Part shown: positions 37,989 through 47,155 of the stretch, one piece after another
Layout of the letters: every line of letters begins with the position of its first letter
Numbering within the stretch: position 1 is the stretch's first letter
Source: Shewanella basaltis
Lineage (GTDB): Bacteria > Pseudomonadota > Gammaproteobacteria > Enterobacterales > Shewanellaceae
DNA length: 64,000 nt
NCBI RefSeq assembly: GCF_023283885.1
Contig: NZ_JAKILA010000010.1
Location: forward strand, 1-64,000
Direction: 5' to 3'
Translations under genes and position numbers: made by a program
Notes under the pieces: model-generated
Told to the model about the DNA's origin: nothing
What the model saw: the letters and a program-made list of their open reading frames with translations, nothing else
The model's database searches: none

Positions 37989-38780
37989 ATGTGTAAAAGA
38001 CTTATTATGGTCTTATTTATCATTACAGGTTTATGGGGAAATGCTCAACCTGTGTTTGCGCAAGTTCATCATGTCAGTATTAATAGCAGGCAGTCAGCAC
38101 TGGATCAGCCACCTTTGTTAAAAATGAATCTAGTGATGCAAAATGATGATTGGTCATCGCTGCGCTTTTACCTTAGACAAAAAGTAGACGGAGTCGTACA
38201 GCAACAAGCGTTAACGATTCAACCGATTAATCGATTTTTGGCGCAACTTTCGGGTAAATCGAAGGTAACAGATAACCATGCTCAGCTCGTGATTACACAA
38301 AACGATAAAAAAAGTGAGCGCATTTTAGCTGTGTTGGCATTATTTGAAGCGCCGCTGTCATTTAACAGCGCCGCGTTAGCCAATACTCAGGTCGCAGCAG
38401 TGGCAAATACGCGAGTGGTTAACGATGAGCAGCATGCTCAACCGTCTGTTACGTCTGCCACAGCGGTTGACGATACACCTGCCAAGGTTGCTTTATTAGC
38501 GCCAAGCAGGCCAAACGACTGTCAAATTGTGAAGGATAATTCAGACACATTATGGCGTATTGCTGATCGTTATAAAGATGATTGGAATACCAGTGTATAT
38601 GGGGCTATGCTGGCAATATTTGAAACCAATATGTTGGCTTTTTCACAGCAAAAAATTCATTTGTTATTAAAAGATGCCGTTTTAGTGTGCCCATCTACAG
38701 AAGTGTTGGCTCAATATGATAATAAAGCGGTAGATAAACGCGTTTTTGAAGTGATTGAAGCAAAACATGCTGCAAAATAG
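37989..38780 (+). CDS. Secreted protein with one Cys-bracketed FimV/LysM-like module
   Basis: A 263-residue protein with a signal peptide (cleavage near residue 24, VFA-Q). An N-terminal domain (about 25-125) contains HHVSINSRQSALDQPP and LRFYLRQ. A low-complexity linker follows, then a module from C178 to C234: DTLWRIADRYKDDWNTSVYG, AMLAIFETNMLAF and VCPS, resembling the LysM-like part of FimV/TspA proteins. It is paralogous to the next gene in both the N-terminal domain and the module. The two cysteines are 56 residues apart and probably form a disulfide. Role unknown; peptidoglycan binding or pilus/polar assembly is plausible. Confidence 0.8.
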   Translation: MCKRLIMVLFIITGLWGNAQPVFAQVHHVSINSRQSALDQPPLLKMNLVMQNDDWSSLRFYLRQKVDGVVQQQALTIQPINRFLAQLSGKSKVTDNHAQLVITQNDKKSERILAVLALFEAPLSFNSAALANTQVAAVANTRVVNDEQHAQPSVTSATAVDDTPAKVALLAPSRPNDCQIVKDNSDTLWRIADRYKDDWNTSVYGAMLAIFETNMLAFSQQKIHLLLKDAVLVCPSTEVLAQYDNKAVDKRVFEVIEAKHAAK

Positions 38781-39012
38781 CCGTTAATTGCTTAACTGTG
38801 ACAGGGTTAAACAAAGTGTTGAGTAATTACTCATGTATATCAGTAATTGGTTGCAGCAAAGAATGTTAGTTTATATAGTTGCTTCGTTATAAATAAAATA
38901 ATTCAACAATATCATCGCAGTAATGATAAACAACAATAAAGACGGTATTGACGAAATTTACAGCGTTATTTAGCGCTGCTTTGAGGGCGATTTTGAGTAA
39001 AGGATTGATTTG

Positions 39013-40233
39013 ATGAAAGGCGTAAAGTTGTTAGCCATAATGGCATTTTTCGCTGTGGGGTACGTGCCAGCGTTATTTGCAGAAGTCAGTCATATTAGTA
39101 TTGATGCCGCCGCATTTGAGCTAGGTCAAAAGCCCACATTAACGGTTAATGTTGTGACAGAACATCATGATTTATCTCGGCTGACTTTTTATTTACGTCA
39201 GATTTACCAAGACAATATTGTGTTAGAAAAATTAAATGTAGAGCGCCAGGGTGAAGATGTGTTTATTTTGTCTGGCAAAGAAGTATTGCGCGATCCTGAC
39301 TCTGCGTTAATTGTCTCTGAATATCGTAATGCCAAATGGCAGCAATATTCTCCTGTGCCATTGTTTAATCAACCTTTACAGATTAGCAGCCACCAACCGG
39401 TTGCGATAAAAAAAATGAAGTCACCGACTTCAGCACCAACCTATAACCCAGCACCTCGTCCCGCACTAACAACAATAGTTGCCAATGCGCCGCAATTGGC
39501 AAGCACTCAAGAACTGTTGGAAGGGTGTAATATTATTAAACAGCCCAATGACTCTTTGTGGAAAATAGCGGTTAGATACCGCAAAAAGTGGGGGTCTAAT
39601 ATTTACGGTGCGATGCTTGCTTTGTATGAGGCTAATCCACAAGCATTTTATCAAGGCAAAATCAGCATGCTGCAACTAGAGAGCTCTTTACGTTGTCCGT
39701 CTGCCGATGTGTTAGTGAATTATCAAAATGTTGATGCTGATAGAGTTACGTTCGACAATTTAGTGGCCAGCCAGCAAAACCCCAATTATGTGGCACCCCA
39801 ACCTAAGCCTTATGTACCAGATGCCTCGTTACAACCAGTACAGATCGAGCACCTTGCAACCGTGGCGCCAGAAAAAAGCGTAACAGAGGTTGTTGAAAGT
39901 TCGATTAAGTCGTTTGAAGATGCGACACAAACAACAGTGGTTAGCGAGCTTGCTCAAAACAAGGTATATCAATGTGCCATAGATAAACAGGCTGAAGATA
40001 GTTTGTGGCGGGTTGCTGTTCGCAATCATCAGCAACTTAATACCAATGTTTATGGCGCAATGTTAGCGATTTACGAATCGAATCCTGATGCGTTTTTTAA
40101 ACACAAAATTTATCTGTTAATGGCTGAGAGCCAATTAAGTTGCCCATCGCAAAAGGTATTACAACAATACCAAGATGCCGTTAAAGATAAGCTAACTTAT
40201 GAAGCTCTTGAGCGTAAACAAAGGCGTTCGTAA
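39013..40233 (+). CDS. Secreted protein with two Cys-bracketed FimV/LysM-like modules
   Basis: A 406-residue paralogue of the previous gene: signal peptide (about 1-23), a similar N-terminal domain (SHISIDAAAFELGQKP, LTFYLRQ), then two modules, C172-C228 (DSLWKIAVRYRKKWGSNIYG...RCPS) and C321-C377 (DSLWRVAVRNHQQLNTNVYG...SCPS), joined by a Pro/Thr/Glu-rich linker. Every module opens with Cys, carries LW(K/R)(I/V)A and YGAMLA(L/I)YE, and closes with CPS. The ATG at 39013 has AAAGGA upstream; a TTG one codon before is less likely. It follows its paralogue after 232 bases without an obvious terminator. Confidence 0.8.
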   Translation: MKGVKLLAIMAFFAVGYVPALFAEVSHISIDAAAFELGQKPTLTVNVVTEHHDLSRLTFYLRQIYQDNIVLEKLNVERQGEDVFILSGKEVLRDPDSALIVSEYRNAKWQQYSPVPLFNQPLQISSHQPVAIKKMKSPTSAPTYNPAPRPALTTIVANAPQLASTQELLEGCNIIKQPNDSLWKIAVRYRKKWGSNIYGAMLALYEANPQAFYQGKISMLQLESSLRCPSADVLVNYQNVDADRVTFDNLVASQQNPNYVAPQPKPYVPDASLQPVQIEHLATVAPEKSVTEVVESSIKSFEDATQTTVVSELAQNKVYQCAIDKQAEDSLWRVAVRNHQQLNTNVYGAMLAIYESNPDAFFKHKIYLLMAESQLSCPSQKVLQQYQDAVKDKLTYEALERKQRRS

Positions 40234-40384
40234 TTGATTGATACGCAAGTGAGCATAAATTCTACTTGTTTGTGTTTGTGAGACGCTGTATTATCTCGCG
40301 CCTAAAACATATTGTTATTAACTTCATGTGGTGTCCAACTTCGGGTTGTGATAGCGACATGGCCTTCAATTTAAGGTACTCCAA

Positions 40385-40597
40385 ATGAAAACTGGTATTC
40401 ACCCAAACTACGCTGAAATCACTGCAACTTGTACTTGTGGTAACGTTATTAAAGTAAACTCTACCGTTGGTAAAGACTTACACTTAGACGTATGTGGTGC
40501 ATGTCACCCATTCTACACTGGTACTCAGAAAGTGGTTGACACTGGTGGTCGTATCGACAAGTTCAACAAGCGTTTTGGTATGCTTGGTAAGAAGTAA
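40385..40597 (+). CDS. rpmE: 50S ribosomal protein L31 (zinc-binding type)
   Basis: A 70-residue ribosomal protein with the zinc-ribbon cysteines C16, C18, C37 and C40, the C+ type of L31, and the conserved [24 protein letters not shown]. It begins MKTGIHPNY. The gene is a single unit with its own terminator. It is next to priA across the FimV-like pair; rpmE-priA neighbourhood is common in gammaproteobacteria. Confidence 0.97.
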   Translation: MKTGIHPNYAEITATCTCGNVIKVNSTVGKDLHLDVCGACHPFYTGTQKVVDTGGRIDKFNKRFGMLGKK

Positions 40598-40616
40598 TTG
40601 CAACGCAATTGACTTC

Positions 40617-40641
40617 AAAAGGCGCCTTGGGCGCCTTTTTT
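40617..40641 (+). terminator. Intrinsic terminator of rpmE
   Basis: GGCGCC at 40621-40626 pairs with 40630-40635 around TTG, flanked by AAAA and a T tract, giving a 10-bp stem 20 bases after the stop. Confidence 0.9.
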
Positions 40642-41025
40642 GTTTTTAGTATTGCATGTTGACATTATGCTGTAATGGAAACTTATTTTTTAGTGGTAAA
40701 CAATGTAAAAAAGCCTAAAAGTGCTTATATTGTTATTTAAGCAAAATAAATAACAAAAAAGGCAGCTATAAACGGTTTATTCCTTTAAATCTTGTTATTT
40801 TCCTACAAATATAACTCTTTGATTTATTTATATTCATGTTCATTTAGTTCTACTAACAAAACCTAGCCCGGTTTTGACGGGGCAACTCATCCTATCACTG
40901 AGTTTTTCATTTCTATCAACACTGTAATAGCGTATCGTTACAACACTTTCGATGGTTAGCAGACTTAATTGGGTTGAGGTGCTCACCATTATTTTTATTT
41001 AATAGCGCATTTCAGGATGTAAACA
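40642..41025 (+). other. Intergenic region before the malic enzyme gene
   Basis: About 380 AT-rich bases with no gene and no strong structure. A small CCCGG...CGGGG imperfect stem occurs near 40866-40882. The promoter of the malic enzyme gene must lie here; several weak AT-rich -10-like hexamers are present and none stands out. The ribosome site (CAGGA) is nine bases before the ATG at 41026. Confidence 0.4.
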
Positions 41026-42273
41026 ATGTCAGATATTCGCCAACAAGCACTCGATTATCATGAATTCCCCGTACCAGGCAAAACGGCTGTGTGCTTAACT
41101 AAGCCTGCTCAATCTAGTCACGACCTTGCTCTTGCTTACAGCCCAGGTGTTGCTGAGCCAGTGAGAGAGATTGCCTCTAATCCTGAAAATGCTTATCGCT
41201 ACACAAATAAAGGTAACACGGTTGCGGTTATTTCTAACGGCACTGCTATTTTGGGGTTAGGTAACTTAGGTCCGTTAGCATCAAAGCCGGTAATGGAAGG
41301 TAAGTCTCTTTTATTTAAACGTTTTGCCAATATTGACTCTATAGACATAGAAGTGAAACACCGTACCACTGAAGATTTTATTAATACGGTAGAGTCGATT
41401 GCAGATACCTTTGGTGGCATTAATTTAGAAGATATAAAAGCCCCAGAATGTTTTGAAATAGAACAAGAGTTGATTAAACGCTGTAATATTCCAGTTTTTC
41501 ACGACGACCAACATGGCACGGCTATTGTGACTGCAGCAGGGATGTTAAATGCGTTAGACATTCAGGGTAAAAAAATTGATGATGCGATATTTGTTTGTTT
41601 AGGCGCCGGTGCAGCAGCGATTGCTTGTATGAGCATGATTGTTAAATGCGGAGCACTTCGTGAGAACGTATACATGCTAGACAGGCAAGGAGTGATCCAT
41701 ACGCGTCGAGACGACTTAAACGAGTATAAAGCGTTATTTGCCAACAATACCGATAAGCGCACTTTGCAAGATGTCATCAAAGATGCCGATGTCTTTTTAG
41801 GGTTATCTGGTGCTGATTTACTCACCGCAGACGATATTGCCTTGATGGCACCTAATCCGGTGATTTTTGCGTGTTCAAACCCCGACCCTGAAATCAAGCC
41901 AGAATTAGCGCATGCCATCCGTCAGGATGTCATTATGGGCACAGGACGCAGTGACTACCCTAACCAAGTGAATAACGTATTGTGCTTCCCGTTTATTTTT
42001 AGAGGGGCATTAGATGTGCGCGCCTCAGTGATAAATGATGAGATGAAGCTAGCCGCAGTGTATGCGATAGCTAATTTGGCCAAAGAACCTGTACCAGCAG
42101 AAGTGTTAGCTGCGTATCCTAAAGTGACATCTCTGAGTTTTGGTGCCGAATATGTGCTTCCTAAACCTATGGATCCACGATTGCTTCCAATTGTTGCTCG
42201 TGCGGTATCGCAAGCTGCGATAGATTCTGGAGTGGCTAAGATTTCAACACTGCCAAGTGACTATAAGATCTAA
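41026..42273 (+). CDS. Malic enzyme (oxaloacetate-decarboxylating malate dehydrogenase), short form
   Basis: A 415-residue cytosolic enzyme converting malate to pyruvate and CO2 with NAD(P)+. Conserved blocks: LALAYSPGVAEPV, TNKGNTVAVISNGTAILGLG, EVKHRTTEDF, the metal site FHDDQHGTAIV, a Rossmann motif GAGAAAIA and FACSNPDPEI. It lacks the C-terminal phosphotransacetylase-like domain of the long MaeB, so it belongs to the short bacterial type. Cofactor preference cannot be read safely. It may supply pyruvate to the dehydrogenase complex encoded earlier. Confidence 0.93.
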   Translation: MSDIRQQALDYHEFPVPGKTAVCLTKPAQSSHDLALAYSPGVAEPVREIASNPENAYRYTNKGNTVAVISNGTAILGLGNLGPLASKPVMEGKSLLFKRFANIDSIDIEVKHRTTEDFINTVESIADTFGGINLEDIKAPECFEIEQELIKRCNIPVFHDDQHGTAIVTAAGMLNALDIQGKKIDDAIFVCLGAGAAAIACMSMIVKCGALRENVYMLDRQGVIHTRRDDLNEYKALFANNTDKRTLQDVIKDADVFLGLSGADLLTADDIALMAPNPVIFACSNPDPEIKPELAHAIRQDVIMGTGRSDYPNQVNNVLCFPFIFRGALDVRASVINDEMKLAAVYAIANLAKEPVPAEVLAAYPKVTSLSFGAEYVLPKPMDPRLLPIVARAVSQAAIDSGVAKISTLPSDYKI

Positions 42274-42384
42274 AGGGTTAGAGTTTTTTGAACTTTCAAC
42301 GTTATTTTGGCAGCGAATTATTGGTCATTTCTATAAGGCAGAGGCTTTAAGGTGCGTTATACCACATAAATAGACGATTACATT

Positions 42385-42411
42385 AGGGGCGTAAGCCCCT
42401 TATTGTTATTT
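42385..42411 (+). terminator. Terminator after the malic enzyme gene
   Basis: AGGGGC-GTAA-GCCCCT (42385-42400) forms a compact GC-rich stem with a GTAA loop, followed by a T-rich run TATTGTTATTT. It lies about 110 bases after the stop and 95 before mshH. Confidence 0.65.
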
Positions 42412-42506
42412 GACGAAAACGAAGAGTGAACTTATAACACGCAATCGCTATACTGGTTAAAATGAGTTAGTCCAAATAAAAATAAATCCAGCAGGACAGC
42501 GGATAA

Positions 42507-44420
42507 ATGAAACTCACCAAAATCCTTACAAAAAAAATAACCAGCTTTTGGTTACTTTCTCTTGCCGCAGTTGCCTTTGTTTTTCTTCTGTGTGCTTTTA
42601 TTAGCGTTATACAGCTTACTTATGTATTTCAGCAGCAAAAAGTCACTCAACTCGAAACCATGTTGGTTGAACAGGGTAAGCTGCAGCAAAGCAGCCCGCT
42701 TTCAACTTGGTTGCCACCTGTGTTGTCTGCTTATGGTGCCGTTCATTTTACCTTAAGTCAGGGCGATAACGTCATATATGAATATCACCCCAATGAGCAT
42801 TATGTTACCAACAGCCGTTTAACTCGGTATCAAAGTAAACTTGAAAATGGCCAGCAGATCTTGTTAATCATGCCGCCACCGTTAACGGTTAATCATCTTG
42901 GCTGGTCTGAGTTAGGTATTTTAGTTATCGGTTTTGTTGCGATAGGTTTTTTTGTACGTTTTGGCTATGCCTGGTATTCGCGTGAGCTTGATGGAATTGA
43001 ACAACTTGCGCTGCGCAGTAAGCTTATTTTAGAAGGGGATTTAGTGCAAGCTGCGCAAGTCCCCACAAACGGTAAGCCAAGAATGATTAATCGGGCGATA
43101 ACCAAGCTTTTAGCAGACTTAGATGATGCCCATAAAGAGCGCGGTCGATTAGATCAGTTTATTCGCAAAGACACGTTTTTGGATAAACAAACGCAAATCG
43201 GCAATAGCATTTTTTTTCAAAACCGCCTTGATGCATTAAGTCATAATCAAAAAATGATTGCTCACGGTGTGTTAATGTTAATTGAATTTGACGACATGGA
43301 TTTAGTGGAAGAGGCATTAGGCGAAAGTGGACTAAAAGCCATGTTTACCCTAACCACTGAGGCCATTACCACGATTTTAGCGCAGTACGAGGGGAGTATT
43401 TTTGCCCGTCGAAGCTATCAACAACTTGTTATTGTCATTCCTCAATTATCGCTGGCCGAAGCCGATCAGTTAGCACAAAGGGTGCTCAAAACCTGCCTTG
43501 CGTTACCTTTTTATGGGTTAGGTAATCCTGACAACTTTTTGCATTTAGGGAGTGCGTTTTTTAAAGCTGGCGATTTACAAGTTCAGCTTATTGAAGAGGC
43601 TGAAATGGCCCTACGCGCGGCGCAGCTCCAACGTGTAAATAACTGGTTTATGTATGATAAAGGCGCTGTTGATGAAGAGATTGCCAAGGGGTCAGTTCGT
43701 TGGCGTAGTTTTCTTGAAAATGCGCTTGTGTCTAAGCGATTTTTCACCTTGCAACAAGCGGTAGTGGATAGCGACAACAATATCTTACATTACGAAGTGT
43801 TTAGCCGAGCACGTGATAACCAAGGCAATGATGTGCGGGCAACGCTGTTTATTCCTATGGCGAATAAATGCGGCTTAATGCCACAAATCGAACGCCAAAT
43901 ATTAGAGCAGGTATTGTTTGGTTTAATGGTGAACAATCATGCCACGTATTGTATTAATTTGAGTTTAGATACCCTGGTCAGTCGTGCCTTTATTCGTTGG
44001 ATACAATCAACCTTACTGGAGCATCGCCCTTTGGCAGCCAGACTGATTTTTGAAGTGTCTGAAGACATTGTGGTGAAGCATCAAGCTAACCCTGCCCTCG
44101 TAAAAGCGCTCGATATGCTAAAAAAAATGGGTGCTAAATTGGCCGTCGATCATGTTGGTCAACATGTTGTTGGAACCCATTATATTCAAGAGCATCATTT
44201 TGATTTAGTAAAGTTACACCGCTCGATTGTGAGACAGGTGCATCAGCGCTCAGAAAATCAACTTTTTATACGCAGTTTAATCGGCGGGCTTTACCGAGCT
44301 GAAGTGAAGGTTATTGCAGAGGGGGTTGAATGTTTTGAGGAGTGGCAAACATTGAAAATTTTGGGTGTGAGTGCGGCCCAAGGTGAGTATTTAGACCAAA
44401 TAACTGGCAGTGCTTCATAA
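42507..44420 (+). CDS. mshH: MshH / CsrD-like protein with degenerate GGDEF and EAL domains
   Basis: A 637-residue inner-membrane protein: two membrane segments (about 12-38 and 130-155), a HAMP-like/coiled region, a GGDEF-type domain (about 215-380) whose signature is replaced (RRSYQQLVIVIPQ) and an EAL-type domain (about 390-635) where EAL reads EVFSRAR and DDFGTG reads DHVGQH. Neither domain keeps its catalytic residues. This fits CsrD (E. coli 646 residues), which directs RNase E decay of the CsrB/C RNAs rather than making or breaking c-di-GMP. Position at the head of the msh locus matches Vibrio and Shewanella. Confidence 0.9.
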   Translation: MKLTKILTKKITSFWLLSLAAVAFVFLLCAFISVIQLTYVFQQQKVTQLETMLVEQGKLQQSSPLSTWLPPVLSAYGAVHFTLSQGDNVIYEYHPNEHYVTNSRLTRYQSKLENGQQILLIMPPPLTVNHLGWSELGILVIGFVAIGFFVRFGYAWYSRELDGIEQLALRSKLILEGDLVQAAQVPTNGKPRMINRAITKLLADLDDAHKERGRLDQFIRKDTFLDKQTQIGNSIFFQNRLDALSHNQKMIAHGVLMLIEFDDMDLVEEALGESGLKAMFTLTTEAITTILAQYEGSIFARRSYQQLVIVIPQLSLAEADQLAQRVLKTCLALPFYGLGNPDNFLHLGSAFFKAGDLQVQLIEEAEMALRAAQLQRVNNWFMYDKGAVDEEIAKGSVRWRSFLENALVSKRFFTLQQAVVDSDNNILHYEVFSRARDNQGNDVRATLFIPMANKCGLMPQIERQILEQVLFGLMVNNHATYCINLSLDTLVSRAFIRWIQSTLLEHRPLAARLIFEVSEDIVVKHQANPALVKALDMLKKMGAKLAVDHVGQHVVGTHYIQEHHFDLVKLHRSIVRQVHQRSENQLFIRSLIGGLYRAEVKVIAEGVECFEEWQTLKILGVSAAQGEYLDQITGSAS

Positions 44421-44671
44421 AAACATCAAGTGCTTAATAACCAAACTTTGGTTCTAGGTTTTACATTAAGTATGCTATATTGATATTGTTGTAACAAAAT
44501 GAAAACATTAGTATTGCTGGCTAGGCTAAATCTCAGTAGTGTTGTGGCCAGTTGCTTTAGTCATCGTTATCGGTAAACATTTTGGGGTAAAATCGGTTTT
44601 ATTCAGTTTTTCATCGTATAGTAAACCAATAACCTAGAATAATTATTATCTTAGTGAGTATGGGACGCCCA

Positions 44672-45553
44672 ATGAAAAGTGGTTTATTGAGTAAGCTAGC
44701 CTTTTGGAGTTCATCCAAAACAACCGGGAATGTGGGTGTTTTTATCGCCGACGACTCGTTATGGGTGTGTAACGTCCAAAAAGGCACATCTACTCATACT
44801 GTCACTCACATTCCTGTCGTCAAACAAAATTGGAACCAAGCCTTTGAACAGCTTAAGGCCCAATTTGGTCCCGTAAGAATGCAATTGGTTTTGTCTTTTG
44901 CTCATTACCAACTCTTGCAAGTCGATAAGCCCAATGTTGAACAAGCTGAAATTGCACAAGCCTTAATTTGGGCAGTAAAAGACATGGTGTCTGAGCCGGT
45001 CGCTGATATTCATTTAGATTATTTTGAGTCTGGCCAAATTCCGAGTACTAAAATCAGTGTAGTGGTGACTAGCCGAGCATTAATGATGAAATTGGTCTCG
45101 GCCGCGCAAGGTAATGGATTAACTATTGCGGGTATCAGTATCGAAGAGATAGCCTTACGGCATATGTTACCCAATGACAATATGGCACACTTGCTGGTGG
45201 CGCATTTACCACAGCAAGAATTGTTACTTATGGTTGGTAAAGCCGAAGAAGTGTTAATGCAAAGAAGGGTGCGGGGGTTTAGTCAACTCAGTAAAGCCAC
45301 ATATCAAGAGCTGCAACAAGGTATTGCCGACAATTTAAGCTTAGAAATTCAGCGCTCAATGGATTACTTTGAAAGCCAACTGCGACAAGCCCCTGTGGCG
45401 TCTATCAGGGTTGTGATTGAGGGAGACAGTGTCGGCTTAGCTGAGTTAGTAGGCGCTAATTTTAATCAAAAAGTACACGCAGACAATCAAGACGGTATCT
45501 GTGGTTTATTGGCTCAGTTGGCGTTACAAGAGTTAACACGAGGTGATGTGTGA
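44672..45553 (+). CDS. mshI: MSHA biogenesis protein MshI (PilM-like)
   Basis: A 293-residue cytoplasmic protein with the actin-like PilM/GspL fold pattern: GNVGVFIADDSLWVCNV at the start, QALIWAVKDMVSEPVADIHLDYF in the middle and the SLEIQRSMDYFESQL region. It should form the cytoplasmic ring that links the inner-membrane alignment proteins to the MshE ATPase. The start is uncertain: 44672 (MKSGLL) is used, with in-frame ATG 44660 and GTG 44654 as alternatives. Its stop overlaps the next start (GTGA). It opens the secretory half of the locus. Confidence 0.88.
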   Translation: MKSGLLSKLAFWSSSKTTGNVGVFIADDSLWVCNVQKGTSTHTVTHIPVVKQNWNQAFEQLKAQFGPVRMQLVLSFAHYQLLQVDKPNVEQAEIAQALIWAVKDMVSEPVADIHLDYFESGQIPSTKISVVVTSRALMMKLVSAAQGNGLTIAGISIEEIALRHMLPNDNMAHLLVAHLPQQELLLMVGKAEEVLMQRRVRGFSQLSKATYQELQQGIADNLSLEIQRSMDYFESQLRQAPVASIRVVIEGDSVGLAELVGANFNQKVHADNQDGICGLLAQLALQELTRGDV

Positions 45554-46170
45554 TTAAAACCAGCGTTAATTTATACAGTGATGATTTATTACCACAAACG
45601 CAGTGGTTAACATTAACACGTCTGATGCTGGGATTGATGTTGTTAATTGTAATCGGTGTTGTGGGCTATGGCTTTGGTTGGTGGCAACAACAACAGACGC
45701 AAATCGTACTGCAACAAGCCAATAATGATAACCAGCAATTAACAGCCCAAAAAATAGAGCTAGAAGTTCAAATCGCAGCCAGAAAACCCGATGCGGCATT
45801 AGTGGCTAAAGTTGAACTAGAAGAACAACAATTAGCGCTAAAAACGCGTTTAAAAGACGAATTGAGCCAACGTCAAGAGTTAGTCAGCCAAGGTTATTCT
45901 CCCTTATTGACCGACTTAGCGAAAGTGGCTAACACCAATGTCTGGTTGAGTCACATCAGTCTTGTGCAGCCTGATCATGGCCCTATGCGAGTCGCGTTTG
46001 AGGGCTATGGTCGCACGCCTCAAAGTATTCCATTGTGGATTGACCAACTAAAAAATACATCGACACTGAAAGGTTATGCTTTTTCTGCCATGACGATGAA
46101 CCAAGGTGAAAATCAACCTCTGGTATTTAAGCTCACTAGCCAAACTGCTGATAAGGAACCTTCACAATGA
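45550..46170 (+). CDS. PilN-like MSHA biogenesis protein (second MshI-type component)
   Basis: A 206-residue bitopic inner-membrane protein: a short cytoplasmic start (INTSVNLYSDDLLP-like residues typical of PilN), one membrane segment at about 24-45, a Gln/Glu-rich coiled coil (about 48-105) and a periplasmic ferredoxin-like part (VWLSHISLVQPDHGPM). Its place between the PilM-like and PilO-like genes confirms the PilN role. Some genomes label it MshI2. It starts at a GTG overlapping the mshI stop and overlaps mshJ by four bases. Confidence 0.85.
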   Translation: MIKTSVNLYSDDLLPQTQWLTLTRLMLGLMLLIVIGVVGYGFGWWQQQQTQIVLQQANNDNQQLTAQKIELEVQIAARKPDAALVAKVELEEQQLALKTRLKDELSQRQELVSQGYSPLLTDLAKVANTNVWLSHISLVQPDHGPMRVAFEGYGRTPQSIPLWIDQLKNTSTLKGYAFSAMTMNQGENQPLVFKLTSQTADKEPSQ

Positions 46171-46823
46171 CGCAGCAATGGGCAGCATGGTCTGAAAAGT
46201 TCAATCATCTTAGCCAACGGGAAAGAACCCTCATTGCGCTTGCCTGTGCCGTTGTCATTGGCATGCTGGTGTATATACCCTTGGAATCGTCATGGAAGCA
46301 ACAACTTACCTTGCAAAAGCAAGTGAATGCATTACACCAGGAAAATGACATATCACGCCAACAAATAGCCTTATATCAAGAGCGCTTGCAGTTAGACCCA
46401 AACCAAGATTATCGACAACGCTTAGCCTTGATAAATGAACAAACACAGGCGATTGATGCGCAACTAGAGGCGCAAATGGTGGACATGGTTCCAGCTGATT
46501 ATATGCCGACGGTTTTAGCCAATTTATTAAGTAATACAAAAGGCGTAACGTTAACCTCATTTGCTTCTATTGCGCCAACGCCATTGTTAGATATGGGCGA
46601 AAACAGCGGTGTGAACCTATATAGCCATGGCATTAAGTTGAGTTTACAAGGGGATTACTTTGCCATTTTGGCATTTGTCTCAGCAGTTGAAAACATGCCA
46701 GATAAACTTTATTGGAAGCGTTTGGATTATCGTGTGGATACCCATCCTAATGCACTTGTTCAATTAGAACTTTACACACTGAGTGTGAATAAGGATTTTA
46801 TCAGTGTTGCTAAACAGAATTAG
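46167..46823 (+). CDS. mshJ: MSHA biogenesis protein MshJ (PilO-like)
   Basis: A 218-residue inner-membrane protein with one membrane segment (about 22-40), a coiled coil (QVNALHQENDISRQQIALYQ) and a periplasmic domain with the GDYFAILAFVSAVENMPDKLYWKRLDYRV signature of the PilO/GspM type. It would pair with the PilN-like protein to form the alignment subcomplex. It overlaps the previous gene by four bases and mshK by 20. Confidence 0.9.
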   Translation: MTQQWAAWSEKFNHLSQRERTLIALACAVVIGMLVYIPLESSWKQQLTLQKQVNALHQENDISRQQIALYQERLQLDPNQDYRQRLALINEQTQAIDAQLEAQMVDMVPADYMPTVLANLLSNTKGVTLTSFASIAPTPLLDMGENSGVNLYSHGIKLSLQGDYFAILAFVSAVENMPDKLYWKRLDYRVDTHPNALVQLELYTLSVNKDFISVAKQN

Positions 46824-47142
46824 TGTTAGCGGAATATACATTGTCGCAGCGGGTTTCATGACACTGTTTGTTGGCCATGCAAATGCGCAAACGTTACGCG
46901 ACCCAACATTACCCAGCCAAGGCTATGTCGCCGTTCAGGTTGATTCGGGGTCACAGCAGGCATTGGTACTTAACAGTATTGTAAATGGGCAACGCGCCTA
47001 CGCTGTTATTAATAATCACATTCTCTCAGTAGGCGACACGATTAGTGGCATAGGGCTACGTGTATCCTCTATAGGTCAAGACAGTGTTACCTTGTCTGAT
47101 GGTAGAAAACTTCAGCTTTTTCAGTCGATAACAGAGCGATAG
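46804..47142 (+). CDS. mshK: MSHA biogenesis protein MshK (PilP-like periplasmic linker)
   Basis: A 112-residue secreted protein with a signal peptide (cleavage near residue 29, ANA-Q), then RDPTLPSQGY and a small beta domain (LNSIVNGQRAYAVINNHILSVGD, LSDGRKLQLF) as in PilP/GspC-type linkers. It likely connects the inner-membrane complex to the MshL secretin. The start is GTG at 46804 (TTG next), with AAGGA eight bases upstream, giving a 20-base overlap with mshJ. Confidence 0.85.
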   Translation: MLLNRISVSGIYIVAAGFMTLFVGHANAQTLRDPTLPSQGYVAVQVDSGSQQALVLNSIVNGQRAYAVINNHILSVGDTISGIGLRVSSIGQDSVTLSDGRKLQLFQSITER

Positions 47143-47155
47143 GATAAGAATAAAA

